A DNA stretch of 64,000 nucleotides, taken from the NCBI RefSeq assembly GCF_007097525.1, contig NZ_VKDD01000002.1, positions 1,211,994 through 1,275,993 of the forward strand, in the 5' to 3' direction. Position numbers and translations under genes: made by a program. The notes beneath the pieces were generated by a model. It had not been told where the DNA came from. It worked only from the letters and a program-made list of their open reading frames with translations, and made no database searches. Of the stretch, positions 9,726-18,190 are shown in pieces. This DNA comes from Thalassomonas sp. M1454. Its GTDB lineage: Bacteria; Pseudomonadota; Gammaproteobacteria; Enterobacterales; Alteromonadaceae. Each line of letters opens with the position of its first letter. Position 1 is the stretch's first letter.

Positions 9726-11402
9726 ATGGCATTGCCAGATAAATTTATCTATTCAATGAACCGCGTATCTAAAGTGGTTCCTCCAAAACGTACAATTTTA
9801 AAAGACATTTCAATTTCATTTTTTCCTGGCGCTAAAATTGGTGTTTTAGGTTTAAATGGCTCAGGTAAATCATCATTACTTCGCATTATGGCCGGTGTTG
9901 ATACTGAGTTTGAAGGCGAAGCAAAGCTACTTTCGGGCACAAAAGTAGGTTACTTACCACAAGAGCCACAACTTGATGAAGAAGCAACGGTACGTGAATG
10001 TGTTGAGCAAGCGGTAAGTGAAGTTAAAAACGCGTTAGCCCGTCTTGACACTGTTTATATGGAGTACGCTGAAGAAGGTGCTGACTTTGATGCGCTTGCT
10101 AAAGAGCAAGGCGAGTTAGAAGCGATTATTGAAACTCAAGATGGCCATAACATTGATAATGTTTTAGAGCGTGCAGCTGATGCTCTACGATTACCTGCAT
10201 GGGATCAAAAAGTTAAAGTGCTTTCTGGTGGTGAACGCCGTCGTGTAGCTTTATGTCGATTATTACTTGAAAAGCCAGACATGTTATTACTTGATGAACC
10301 AACTAACCATTTAGATGCAGAATCTGTTGCTTGGTTAGAGCGCTTCTTACATGACTACCCTGGCACTGTTGTGGCAATTACCCATGATAGATACTTCCTT
10401 GATAATGTTGCCGGCTGGATCTTAGAGCTAGACCGTGGTGAAGGTATTCCTTATGAAGGTAACTATACTTCTTGGCTTGAGCAAAAAGATGCTCGTTTAG
10501 AACAAGAGAAACGTCAAGAAAACGCATTAGCTAAAACCATTAAGCAAGAGCTTGACTGGGTTCGTTCTAACCCGAAAGGTCGCCAAGCGAAATCTAAAGC
10601 TCGTATGGCCAGATTTGAAGAGTTATCAAGCAATGAAAATCAAAAGCGTAACGAAACTAACGAGCTATATATCCCACCTGGGCCTCGTTTAGGTGACAAG
10701 GTAATTGATGTTGAAAATATTACCAAGGCTTATGGTGAACGCGTATTAATTGATGATTTAAGCTTTTCAATTCCAAAAGGCGCTATCGTTGGTATCATCG
10801 GTGCGAACGGCGCAGGTAAATCAACATTATTTAAAATGCTATCAGGGGCTGAATCACCAGATTCAGGTACTGTAACTATTGGTGATACCGTGCAACTTGC
10901 CAGCGTTGACCAGTTCCGTGACGATATGGATGACAACGCAACAGTTTATCAAGAAATCTCAGAAGGTGCCGATATTATTGCCATTGGTAATTATGAAATT
11001 CCAAGCCGTGCTTATGTAAGCCGCTTTAATTTTAAAGGTACAGACCAGCAAAAAATTATCGGCCAGTTATCCGGTGGTGAACGTAACCGAGTACATTTAG
11101 CTAAACTAGTTAAAACTGGTGGTAACGTAATTCTTCTCGATGAGCCTACCAATGACTTGGATATTGAAACATTACGTGCACTGGAAGAAGCAATTTTAGA
11201 ATTCCCTGGTTGTGCCATGGTTATTTCACATGACCGTTGGTTCTTAGACCGTATTGCTACTCACATCATTGATTATCGTGATGAAGGGCAAGTAAACTTC
11301 TTTGAAGGTAACTTTACTGAATACGAAGAATGGCTGAAGAAAACCTTAGGGCCGCAGGCCACTGAGCCGCATCGCATTAAGTACAAGCGTATTACGGCTT
11401 AG
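9726..11402 (+). CDS. ettA: Energy-dependent translational throttle protein EttA
   Basis: A 558-residue ABC-F protein with no membrane segment. It has two ATPase domains: Walker A GLNGSGKSS near residue 41 and GANGAGKST near 358, signature LSGGERRRVA near 166 and LSGGERNRVH near 447, and Walker B followed by DEPTNHLD or DEPTNDLD. The inter-domain linker and short arm match EttA rather than Uup or YheS, and the N-terminus (MALPDKFIYSMNRVSKVVPPKR) is typical. EttA binds the ribosomal E site and gates entry into elongation according to ADP/ATP. Start supported by AAAGG upstream. Single-gene unit followed by a strong terminator. Confidence 0.96.
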   Translation: MALPDKFIYSMNRVSKVVPPKRTILKDISISFFPGAKIGVLGLNGSGKSSLLRIMAGVDTEFEGEAKLLSGTKVGYLPQEPQLDEEATVRECVEQAVSEVKNALARLDTVYMEYAEEGADFDALAKEQGELEAIIETQDGHNIDNVLERAADALRLPAWDQKVKVLSGGERRRVALCRLLLEKPDMLLLDEPTNHLDAESVAWLERFLHDYPGTVVAITHDRYFLDNVAGWILELDRGEGIPYEGNYTSWLEQKDARLEQEKRQENALAKTIKQELDWVRSNPKGRQAKSKARMARFEELSSNENQKRNETNELYIPPGPRLGDKVIDVENITKAYGERVLIDDLSFSIPKGAIVGIIGANGAGKSTLFKMLSGAESPDSGTVTIGDTVQLASVDQFRDDMDDNATVYQEISEGADIIAIGNYEIPSRAYVSRFNFKGTDQQKIIGQLSGGERNRVHLAKLVKTGGNVILLDEPTNDLDIETLRALEEAILEFPGCAMVISHDRWFLDRIATHIIDYRDEGQVNFFEGNFTEYEEWLKKTLGPQATEPHRIKYKRITA

Positions 11403-11427
11403 AGCTAGAGACTAGGTATTAGAGATT

Positions 11428-11460
11428 AAAAACGCCATTGTTTTCAACAATGGCGTTTTA
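11428..11460 (+). terminator. ettA terminator
   Basis: A 12-bp perfect stem AACGCCATTGTT around TTC, flanked by A and T runs (TTTTATTTTG after the stem), just after the ettA stop codon. Confidence 0.92.
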
Positions 11461-11590
11461 TTTTGCTTAAAATAAAACTATTTTATTTTAGTCATTAGAA
11501 AATTGACGCTTCAATGTGTTCAGTTAGTCAGCATGAATGATTGCAATGTGGGGCACAGGTCTAAAAATCAGATAATTAAACTATTAAAGA

Positions 11591-11698
11591 TCAAAGCATG
11601 AGTCCTCGTGCGAATTGTTTACCGAAACCTATTACAGCCAGCCCGATGATCACTAGTAGGATACCTACACCTAATGTTTTAACGTCTTTCTTATCCAT
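11591..11698 (-). CDS. Small single-helix membrane protein, 35 residues
   Basis: Hand-translated from ATG at 11698 to TGA at 11591. It begins MDKKDVKTLGVG, continues with a hydrophobic run (ILLVIIGLAVIGF) and ends in KQFARGLML. This gives a short basic or polar head, one membrane helix and a basic tail. AGGTAATAACA precedes the ATG, a plausible ribosome site. It lies alone between ettA and the M13 peptidase gene. I do not recognise a family. Chance occurrence is possible at this length, but the amphipathic layout and ribosome site favour a real gene. Confidence 0.5.
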   Translation of the reverse strand: MDKKDVKTLGVGILLVIIGLAVIGFGKQFARGLML

Positions 11699-11945
11699 TG
11701 TTATTACCTACGCAAATTAAATCTATTTCTGAAGCAACTAAATCAATTAAAGTTTCATCAAAGCCTACTTTTGTCTAACCTTTCTATCATGCTGATTATT
11801 AATTACTTTTTAGCAAGTTTATAAATGATAAGTGGCAGCTTAAAAACTATCGTCTATATTGATTACGTACATAAAAATTATAATGCCAATTTTAAAAAAT
11901 AAATACTTAATTAAAAGCTGGCTAGCAATTATTCAGGAAAACAAA

Positions 11946-13979
11946 ATGAAAAAACTAATAATCCCCTGCTTAGTTATGTTTGGGCTAGCTGCCTGTACAA
12001 ACTCTGCGGATGAAAATGAAAAATCGACTCTTGCATCTGGTGTATTTAAAGAAAATATGGATACAAGTATCAAACCAGGCGATGATTTTAATGCTTATGT
12101 AAACGGTAAATGGATGGCATCGGCGAAAATTCCAGATGATAAAGCAAGTATTGGTATAGGACAGGAGTTAAGTGACAAAGCTCAAGAAGATGTTAGATTA
12201 ATTATTGATGAGTCTTCAAAAGGAGGGTTTGCTAAAGGCAGTGATGAACAAAAGGTTGGCGATTTATACAATTCTTATTTGAATATGGAGAAGCGTAACC
12301 AGCTTGGTATGAAACCTCTACAGCCTGTTTTTGCACAAATTGATGCAATTAACAATCATACTGATTTAGCGGTATATTTTGCTAGCTCAAATAAATTAGG
12401 CTACAACCAACCATTCTCTTTAGGTCAGTACGTGGATTTAAAGAATCCCAATACTTATATGATTTACACTTGGCAAGCGGGCCTTGGCTTACCCGATAAA
12501 GAATATTATTTTAAAGAAGGCGAAAAATCACAACAACTACGCGATAAATACCTTATTCATCTTGAAAAAATGCATGAATTAGCTGGCTTAGCTCAACCAA
12601 AGCAATCTGCTCAATTAATTTATAACCTCGAACTCTCTCTAGCTAAATCTCACTTAGCAAAAGAAAAAACACGAGATATGGTCGCGCTTTACAATAAAAT
12701 TCCTTTAGCTGATTTAAATACCATTATGCCTGACTTTCCTTGGCAGGATTATTTAAATGAAACTGGTTTTGCTGGTATTGATGGATTAGTAATAACGCAA
12801 ATAGATTATATGAAAGCATTAAATCATGTGATCAAGAGCACCAGCATTGATGATTGGAAAGTCTATTTAAAATGGCAAGCAGTTGCTACCAATGCAACCC
12901 GTTTAAATGCAGCCTTAGATCAACAAAATTTCGAGTTTAATGTAAAAACCTTATATGGGGCAAAAGAACAAAGACCTATGTGGCGCCGAGCCGTATCTGT
13001 AGTTAACCAAGACTTAGGGGAGGTGATAGGTAAGGTTTATGTTAAACGTCATTTTTCACCTGAAGCAAAAGCCAAAATGCTAGAAATGGTTGATTATTTA
13101 CTTCTTGCTTACGAGCAAAGCATTAAAGAATTAGATTGGATGAGCGATGAAACTAAAGTACAAGCTCTGGATAAATTATCTAAATTTACCCCTAAAATTG
13201 GTTATCCAGATAAGTGGCGAGATTATTCACAACTAACTATAGATGCAGATGATTATTTTGGTAACAGACAGCGTTCAGCTTTGGTTCTTTACCAACAAGC
13301 CTTAGATAAACAAAATCAGCCAGTAGATAGAACAGAATGGGCGATGAATCCGCAAACGGTTAATGCTTATTACAACCCACCATTAAACGAAATAGTGTTT
13401 CCTGCCGCTATTTTACAACCACCATTTTTTGATCTAACGGTTGAAAACGCTACTAATTATGGTGGTATCGGTGCTGTGATCGGCCACGAAATAGGTCATG
13501 GTTTTGACGATGCAGGCTCAACATTTGATGGTGATGGCGTGTTAAGAGATTGGTGGACATCAAATGATAAATCTAAATTTAAAGAGCGTACCTCTGCTCT
13601 TATCGCGCAATATGACTCGTTTGAAGTGTTCCCTGATTTAAACGTTAACGGTACTTTTACTTTAGGTGAAAACATTGGCGATTTAGGCGGTTTAAGTATT
13701 GCAATGAAAGCCTATAAATTATCTCTTAAAGGCAAATCTGCACCTGTGTTAGATGGATTTACTGGCGAACAACGAGTACTTATAGGTTGGGCACAATCTT
13801 GGCGTAAAGTTCAGCGAGAAGAAGTTCTGCGTCAGCAAGTTGGTACTGATCCTCACTCCCCTGCTAAGTTTAGAGTCAATGGAACAGTGAGCAATGTACC
13901 TGAGTTTTACAATGCTTTTGCTGTTGACGCAAACGACGCGCTTTATTTAAGCGAAAAAGATCGCGTTAAAATTTGGTAG
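11946..13979 (+). CDS. Exported M13-family zinc metallopeptidase (neprilysin/PepO type), lipoprotein
   Basis: 677 residues counted from the ATG at 11946, which follows AGGAAAACAAA and gives a proper lipoprotein signal (LAAC, cysteine near 17). The frame is open upstream to 11859, but that extension would bury the signal peptide. The N-terminal M13 domain starts DTSIKPGDDFNAYVNGKW, a family hallmark. The catalytic motif HEIGH is near residue 514 (IGHEIGHGFDDAGS), and the third zinc-ligand motif ENIGDLGGL near 575. The C-terminal substrate-binding motif is present as VNGTVSNVPEFYNAF. The protein ends KIW rather than the classic Cys-x-x-W. It is a periplasmic endopeptidase for short peptides, standing alone with a terminator after it. 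Confidence 0.94.
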   Translation: MKKLIIPCLVMFGLAACTNSADENEKSTLASGVFKENMDTSIKPGDDFNAYVNGKWMASAKIPDDKASIGIGQELSDKAQEDVRLIIDESSKGGFAKGSDEQKVGDLYNSYLNMEKRNQLGMKPLQPVFAQIDAINNHTDLAVYFASSNKLGYNQPFSLGQYVDLKNPNTYMIYTWQAGLGLPDKEYYFKEGEKSQQLRDKYLIHLEKMHELAGLAQPKQSAQLIYNLELSLAKSHLAKEKTRDMVALYNKIPLADLNTIMPDFPWQDYLNETGFAGIDGLVITQIDYMKALNHVIKSTSIDDWKVYLKWQAVATNATRLNAALDQQNFEFNVKTLYGAKEQRPMWRRAVSVVNQDLGEVIGKVYVKRHFSPEAKAKMLEMVDYLLLAYEQSIKELDWMSDETKVQALDKLSKFTPKIGYPDKWRDYSQLTIDADDYFGNRQRSALVLYQQALDKQNQPVDRTEWAMNPQTVNAYYNPPLNEIVFPAAILQPPFFDLTVENATNYGGIGAVIGHEIGHGFDDAGSTFDGDGVLRDWWTSNDKSKFKERTSALIAQYDSFEVFPDLNVNGTFTLGENIGDLGGLSIAMKAYKLSLKGKSAPVLDGFTGEQRVLIGWAQSWRKVQREEVLRQQVGTDPHSPAKFRVNGTVSNVPEFYNAFAVDANDALYLSEKDRVKIW

Positions 13980-14004
13980 ATACATCAAGGTAATAATATT
14001 AAGA

Positions 14005-14033
14005 AATGCCGTAATTTATTTACGGCTTTTTTT
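14005..14033 (+). terminator. Terminator after M13 peptidase gene
   Basis: Hairpin GCCGTAA / TTACGGC with a five-base loop and a TTTTTTT tail. Confidence 0.85.
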
Positions 14034-14089
14034 ATTAATATTCATAGAGTTAACAAATAAAAGTAAAAACTTAACAAATCAGCCTAACA

Positions 14090-14128
14090 ATATACGAAAA
14101 AGCATATATAATAAATTTCATATATATT
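14090..14128 (+). promoter_or_regulatory. Candidate ArsR operator region
   Basis: Just upstream of arsR lie two overlapping AT-rich dyads: ATATACG-AAAAA-GCATATA, and CATATATA-ATAAATTT-CATATATAT. ArsR-family repressors bind such imperfect ATAT-containing dyads at their own promoters. This is pattern-based inference only. Confidence 0.4.
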
Positions 14129-14143
14129 TACTTATGGTGACAA

Positions 14144-14491
14144 ATGGATCCTACGCAATTTTTTAAATGCCTTGCAGATGATACTCGTTTAAAGACCCTG
14201 ATGTTAATTGAACTTGAATCTGAGCTTTGTGTTTGTGAATTAACAAGCGCACTAAGTGTTAGTCAGCCTAAGATATCTCGTCATTTAGCTCTGCTGAAAA
14301 AAGCAGGAGTGCTAACCGATCGAAAACACAGGCAATGGGTATATTACCAGATCAACCCTAACCTTCCCTCTTGGGCTAAGTCGATTATTACAACGAGCAC
14401 CGATGAAAATAAAGAATTTTTAGAAAATAATATTAACTTATTACAGCAAATGGGTGAGCGACCTGAGCGCGTAAAAGCCTGCTGTAATTAA
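14144..14491 (+). CDS. arsR: ArsR-family metalloregulatory repressor
   Basis: 115 residues with a winged helix-turn-helix: [26 protein letters not shown]... followed by the recognition region [18 protein letters not shown] and the wing [12 protein letters not shown]. The Cys-Val-Cys in the ELCVCEL helix is the classic As(III) site of ArsR, and a further Cys-Cys pair sits at the C-terminus (KACCN). It is the first gene of a three-gene operon, 23 bases before a GAPDH gene. It should repress the operon until arsenite is bound. Confidence 0.93.
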   Translation: MDPTQFFKCLADDTRLKTLMLIELESELCVCELTSALSVSQPKISRHLALLKKAGVLTDRKHRQWVYYQINPNLPSWAKSIITTSTDENKEFLENNINLLQQMGERPERVKACCN

Positions 14492-14514
14492 ACTTAAAGA
14501 ATAAAGGAAAGATA

Positions 14515-15525
14515 ATGACTATTAAAATTGGCATAAACGGTTTTGGCCGTATGGGACGTTTATCAATGCGCGCAGCATTTGATTGGGATGATGTAGAAAT
14601 TGTCCATATTAATGACCCTGCTGGCGACGCTGCTACACTTGCGCATTTAATGACTTTTGATTCAGTGCATGGTCGCTGGCATCACGAAGCTACAGCTCAA
14701 GGTTCAGACATGCTAATCAATGGCAAAGTGATCCCATGTACACAAAATATTAAAACCGAAGATACCGATTGGTCAAAGTGTGATGTGGTTATTGAAGCAT
14801 CAGGTAAAATTAAAACCAAAGCTTTATTACAAGGCTATACAGAACAAGGCGTTAAGCGAGTAGTTGTTACAGCCCCGGTTAAAGAAGATGGTATTTTAAA
14901 TGTGGTGTTAGGTGTAAATGAGCACTTATATAATAAAGACATTCACCCTATTGTTACTGCAGCCTCTTGTACTACCAACTGTTTAGCGCCTGTAGTTAAA
15001 GTTATTCATGAAAAGCTTGGCATAAAGCATGGCTCAATGACCACTATTCACGACATAACCAATACGCAAACTATTTTGGATGCGCCCCACAAAGATTTAC
15101 GCAGAGCTCGAGCCTGTGGCATGAGTTTAATCCCAACAACTACTGGCTCAGCAACGGCTATTACTCATATTTTTCCAGAATTACAAGGTAAGTTAAATGG
15201 CCATGCTATTCGTATCCCCTTAGCTAACGCCTCATTAACTGATTGTGTGTTTGAAGTTGAACGTGCAACTAGCATAGAAGAAGTAAATGAGTTACTTAAA
15301 AGTGCTGCAGAGAATGAACTAGATGGCATTTTAGGTTTTGAAACTAGACCGCTTGTCTCTATCGATTATAAAACCGATCCACGCTCAAGCATTGTTGATG
15401 CCCTTTCAACTATGGTAGTTAATGACACCCAAGTAAAACTTTATGTGTGGTATGACAACGAATGGGGTTATGCAAACCGTACTGCAGAGCTTGCTCGTAT
15501 GGTTGGCCGAGCTGATAAAGCTTAA
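14515..15525 (+). CDS. ArsJ-associated glyceraldehyde-3-phosphate dehydrogenase
   Basis: 336 residues. The N-terminal NAD-binding motif is [10 protein letters not shown]. The catalytic cysteine lies in [11 protein letters not shown], near residue 152, with the conserved His further on; the C-terminus [11 protein letters not shown] is canonical. In the known arsenate pathway such an operon-encoded GAPDH makes 1-arseno-3-phosphoglycerate from arsenate and glyceraldehyde-3-phosphate, and ArsJ exports it. Position between arsR and arsJ (gaps of 23 and 27 bases) makes that role much more likely than glycolysis. AAAGGAAAG gives a strong ribosome site. Confidence 0.94.
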   Translation: MTIKIGINGFGRMGRLSMRAAFDWDDVEIVHINDPAGDAATLAHLMTFDSVHGRWHHEATAQGSDMLINGKVIPCTQNIKTEDTDWSKCDVVIEASGKIKTKALLQGYTEQGVKRVVVTAPVKEDGILNVVLGVNEHLYNKDIHPIVTAASCTTNCLAPVVKVIHEKLGIKHGSMTTIHDITNTQTILDAPHKDLRRARACGMSLIPTTTGSATAITHIFPELQGKLNGHAIRIPLANASLTDCVFEVERATSIEEVNELLKSAAENELDGILGFETRPLVSIDYKTDPRSSIVDALSTMVVNDTQVKLYVWYDNEWGYANRTAELARMVGRADKA

Positions 15526-15552
15526 AATATTTAAAACGAGTAAAAGTTAGTT

Positions 15553-16764
15553 ATGTTAAGTCAGTTATCACCACAAATTAAACAATATTTAATTATCACT
15601 GGTAATTATTGGGCTTTTACCTTAACTGACGGCGCGCTGCGCATGTTGGTTGTGTTGTACTTTCACCAATTAGGGTACAGCCCGCTTAACATTGCTTTAC
15701 TATTTTTGTTTTATGAAATATTTGGCGTAGTAACCAACTTAGTTGGTGGTTGGTTAGGCGCTCGACTTGGTTTAAATAAAACCATGAATATTGGTTTGGC
15801 CCTGCAAATCGTTGCTTTAATCATGCTTAGTGTATCAAGCCAATACCTGACAATAATGTATGTAATGGCTGCACAAGCTTTATCGGGCATAGCCAAAGAT
15901 TTAAATAAAATGAGCGCTAAAAGCTCAATTAAATTACTGGTACCTGAAGATGCTCAAGGCAAACTATATCAATGGGTTGCTGTATTAACTGGCTCTAAAA
16001 ATGCCCTAAAAGGGGTAGGATTCTTCTTAGGAGGTTTACTACTTACCTTACTAGAATTTAAAGGTGCTGTTTTAGCTATGGCCGCCATGCTAGCAGCGGT
16101 TTGGTTATTTAGCTTATACGCTCTTAAAGAAGATTTAGGTAAGGCGAAAAGTAAGCCTAAGTTTAATGAAATATTTTCAAAAAGTCCGGCGATTAATATC
16201 TTATCAGCAGCGCGTATGTTTTTATTTGCCTCTCGAGATGTTTGGTTTGTCGTTGCCCTGCCCGTATTTCTAGCCGCTAGCTTTAACTGGGATCACTGGT
16301 GGGTTGGTGGTTTTATGGCAATTTGGGTTATAGGCTACGGCTTTGTACAATCATTTGCACCCTACTTAACCGGAAAAAAGCAAGGTAAGGTGCCTTCGGG
16401 GAAATCCGCACTACTTTGGGCATGTTATTTAGCTATTATTCCAGCTCTAATAGCCCTTGCTGTCACTACAGGCTTTTATGTGAAAGAGTCATTAATTATA
16501 GGTCTATTAGCCTTTGGCGCTATATTTGCGGTCAATTCATCTTTACATAGCTACTTAATAGTTAATTACGCTAGAGGTGATGGTGTATCGCTTGATGTCG
16601 GCTTTTATTACATGGCAAATGCAATGGGAAGATTAATTGGTACTGTGTTATCTGGCTGGGTATTTCAACAATATGGTTTAGGGATGTGTTTATGGATCTC
16701 TGCATTTTTTATTGTAATAACTGCAATTATTTCAATAAAGCTTCCTGATACTGCGAATAATTAA
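15553..16764 (+). CDS. arsJ: Organoarsenical efflux MFS transporter ArsJ
   Basis: 403 residues, about 11-12 membrane helices, major facilitator type. The sequence starts MLSQLSPQIKQYLIITGNYWAFTLTDGALRMLVVLYFHQLGY, matching ArsJ family N-termini, and has the cytoplasmic loop ALSGIAKDLNKMSAKSSIK. ArsJ exports 1-arseno-3-phosphoglycerate, which then hydrolyses outside the cell. It is the last gene of the arsR-GAPDH-arsJ operon. No arsenate reductase (arsC) or arsB/acr3 lies nearby, so this operon alone would handle arsenate rather than arsenite. Confidence 0.95.
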   Translation: MLSQLSPQIKQYLIITGNYWAFTLTDGALRMLVVLYFHQLGYSPLNIALLFLFYEIFGVVTNLVGGWLGARLGLNKTMNIGLALQIVALIMLSVSSQYLTIMYVMAAQALSGIAKDLNKMSAKSSIKLLVPEDAQGKLYQWVAVLTGSKNALKGVGFFLGGLLLTLLEFKGAVLAMAAMLAAVWLFSLYALKEDLGKAKSKPKFNEIFSKSPAINILSAARMFLFASRDVWFVVALPVFLAASFNWDHWWVGGFMAIWVIGYGFVQSFAPYLTGKKQGKVPSGKSALLWACYLAIIPALIALAVTTGFYVKESLIIGLLAFGAIFAVNSSLHSYLIVNYARGDGVSLDVGFYYMANAMGRLIGTVLSGWVFQQYGLGMCLWISAFFIVITAIISIKLPDTANN

Positions 16765-16787
16765 ACTAAGCTATAAACTATAGCCGG

Positions 16788-17159
16788 TTAGAAATCTTGA
16801 AACTCATAAGCGTCAATAGCTTTACGCGCTTCGGCAATGGTACAGTCAGCTAGTATCACTAACTCGTTCACTGTTATATCTGGGTTTCGCACCACAAAAT
16901 TCATAATTTCAGCTTGGGTAAGATCGCCTCGTTGTTGTTCGAGCAATTTAACTATCCATTGCCACGTTGGCTCTTCGCTAGCCCTTACCAATTCGATGAT
17001 CTTAGTCATTTGTTCGCGAGTAGCTGATAAACGCCAGTTACGTGAACGCCCTATTCTGCATAACTCACAACCACTTTCTCGCACTAAGCTTTTGAGCTCA
17101 TAAGCTCGCAGTGCTTTGCGTAAAAATGATGGTAATAATATATGACGAACTGACGACAA
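16788..17159 (-). CDS. Small conserved protein (annotated in relatives as ribosome recycling factor family)
   Basis: 123 residues from a TTG start at 17159, chosen because AAGGTCTATT sits just upstream. The sequence SSVRHILLPSFLRKALRAYELKSL, followed by CELCRIGRSRNWRL and a C-terminal helical segment VNELVILADCTIAEARKAIDA, resembles a gammaproteobacterial family I recall being labelled ribosome recycling factor family. It shares no visible similarity with true Frr (about 185 residues), so the label is doubtful. The C-terminal part could be a small helix-turn-helix. It is convergent with arsJ and appears to be its own unit. Confidence 0.7.
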   Translation of the reverse strand: MSSVRHILLPSFLRKALRAYELKSLVRESGCELCRIGRSRNWRLSATREQMTKIIELVRASEEPTWQWIVKLLEQQRGDLTQAEIMNFVVRNPDITVNELVILADCTIAEARKAIDAYEFQDF

Positions 17160-17262
17160 AATAGACCTTAACTCACGAAAAATAAATCAATTAGATATTT
17201 TAACAATTATCAGCAAACAATAAAGCCCCTAGGCTAAGTAATTGCATATATTTTAAGCAAGA

Positions 17263-17844
17263 TTAAATCATACGGATTAAGCTAATTAGCATGATCACTG
17301 CAAAGAGTATAAATAAGCTTCCGCTTAATTTATTAATTACATTAGGATTTAGCTTAGTTAGCCAACGCTGACCTATATATACGCCTAATGCAGTCGTTGC
17401 AATTAATGCTAAACTTGCGCCAGACCAAACTCCAAAAGGATTTTCTGTAGTACTTAACGTAGCAACTGCAAGTTGGGTTTTATCGCCAAATTCAGCAACG
17501 ACAATAATCAATAGAGTACTAATAAATATACTTTTGCCAATGCTGCTATTGTCTTCATCATCGGTTTCAGGCTTTGCTAAGAGAGCTTGAATACCAAAGA
17601 TAAAAAACACCCCACTAGCAATCGCAGTCATTATATGAGTTGGAATAAATTGGGTAAGGCTTGCTCCCAAAATAACAGCAGCCCCATTAAGTAAGACAAA
17701 GGCAGCAATAGCCCCGAAAAATACTTGTGATGCTTTATATCTTGAAGCTAAAGACATACAAACGATTTGGCTCTTATCGCCGATTTCGGCAAGAAAAACT
17801 AAGAGAAACGTAAATAAAGTTGAGGAGATAAGAGGTTCTGACAT
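17263..17844 (-). CDS. TMEM165/GDT1 family manganese exporter (UPF0016, MneA-like)
   Basis: 193 residues and six predicted membrane helices, built as two inverted halves. Each half carries the family motif E-x-G-D-(K/R)-(S/T): LAEIGDKSQIVCMSLASRYK near the N-terminus and VVAEFGDKTQLAVATLS in the second half. Bacterial members export Mn(II) (MneA of Vibrio). No manganese riboswitch is visible in the short upstream gap. It lies downstream of yfhL on the same strand, separated by a near-perfect palindrome. Confidence 0.93.
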   Translation of the reverse strand: MSEPLISSTLFTFLLVFLAEIGDKSQIVCMSLASRYKASQVFFGAIAAFVLLNGAAVILGASLTQFIPTHIMTAIASGVFFIFGIQALLAKPETDDEDNSSIGKSIFISTLLIIVVAEFGDKTQLAVATLSTTENPFGVWSGASLALIATTALGVYIGQRWLTKLNPNVINKLSGSLFILFAVIMLISLIRMI

Positions 17845-17878
17845 TGATAATCGAGTTTTTAAATTGTTTATTTATTTG

Positions 17879-17903
17879 TATCAAGGTGTCTGACACCTTG
17901 ATA
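17879..17903. repeat. 25-bp palindrome between yfhL and the GDT1 gene
   Basis: TATCAAGGTGTC, one T, then GACACCTTGATA: a perfect 12-bp inverted repeat beginning one base after the yfhL stop codon. No T-run follows on the minus strand, so it is not a standard terminator. The core CAAGGTGTC/GACACCTTG recurs at 51442-51486. Confidence 0.8.
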
Positions 17904-17904
17904 T

Positions 17905-18159
17905 TTATTCTGGTACGCCGTGCATTTCAAAACACTTCACCAGCAAGTCTTCTTCTGACTCTACATGATTTGGGTCAGGTTTAATACAGTCTATAGGGCA
18001 AGCAATAACACATTGTGGCTTTTCATAATGACCAACACATTCTGTACATTTGTCAGGGTCGATTTCATAAATCTCCTCACCTAGGGTGATCGCTAGGTTT
18101 GGACATTCTGGATCGCACATGTCACAGTTGATGCAATTGTCTAATATGATTAATGCCAT
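17905..18159 (-). CDS. yfhL: YfhL-family 2x[4Fe-4S] ferredoxin
   Basis: 84 residues with two cluster motifs: CINCDMCDPECP and CTECVGHYEKPQCVIACP, the second having the longer Cys spacing typical of the YfhL/allochromatium-type ferredoxins, plus a C-terminal extension. AAGGG precedes the ATG. It is 31 bases downstream of trhP on the same strand. I recall YfhL being linked genetically to U32-enzyme hydroxylation of RNA in E. coli; the pairing here agrees with an electron-transfer or cluster-supply partner role. Confidence 0.93.
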   Translation of the reverse strand: MALIILDNCINCDMCDPECPNLAITLGEEIYEIDPDKCTECVGHYEKPQCVIACPIDCIKPDPNHVESEEDLLVKCFEMHGVPE

Positions 18160-18190
18160 GGTTATTTTTGCCCTTGTACGTTATTAGCAA

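Noticed and set aside
17845-17878. Manganese (yybP-ykoY) riboswitch before the GDT1 exporter
   Set aside because: The gap is too short and lacks the conserved motif; only the palindrome at 17879-17903 is present.
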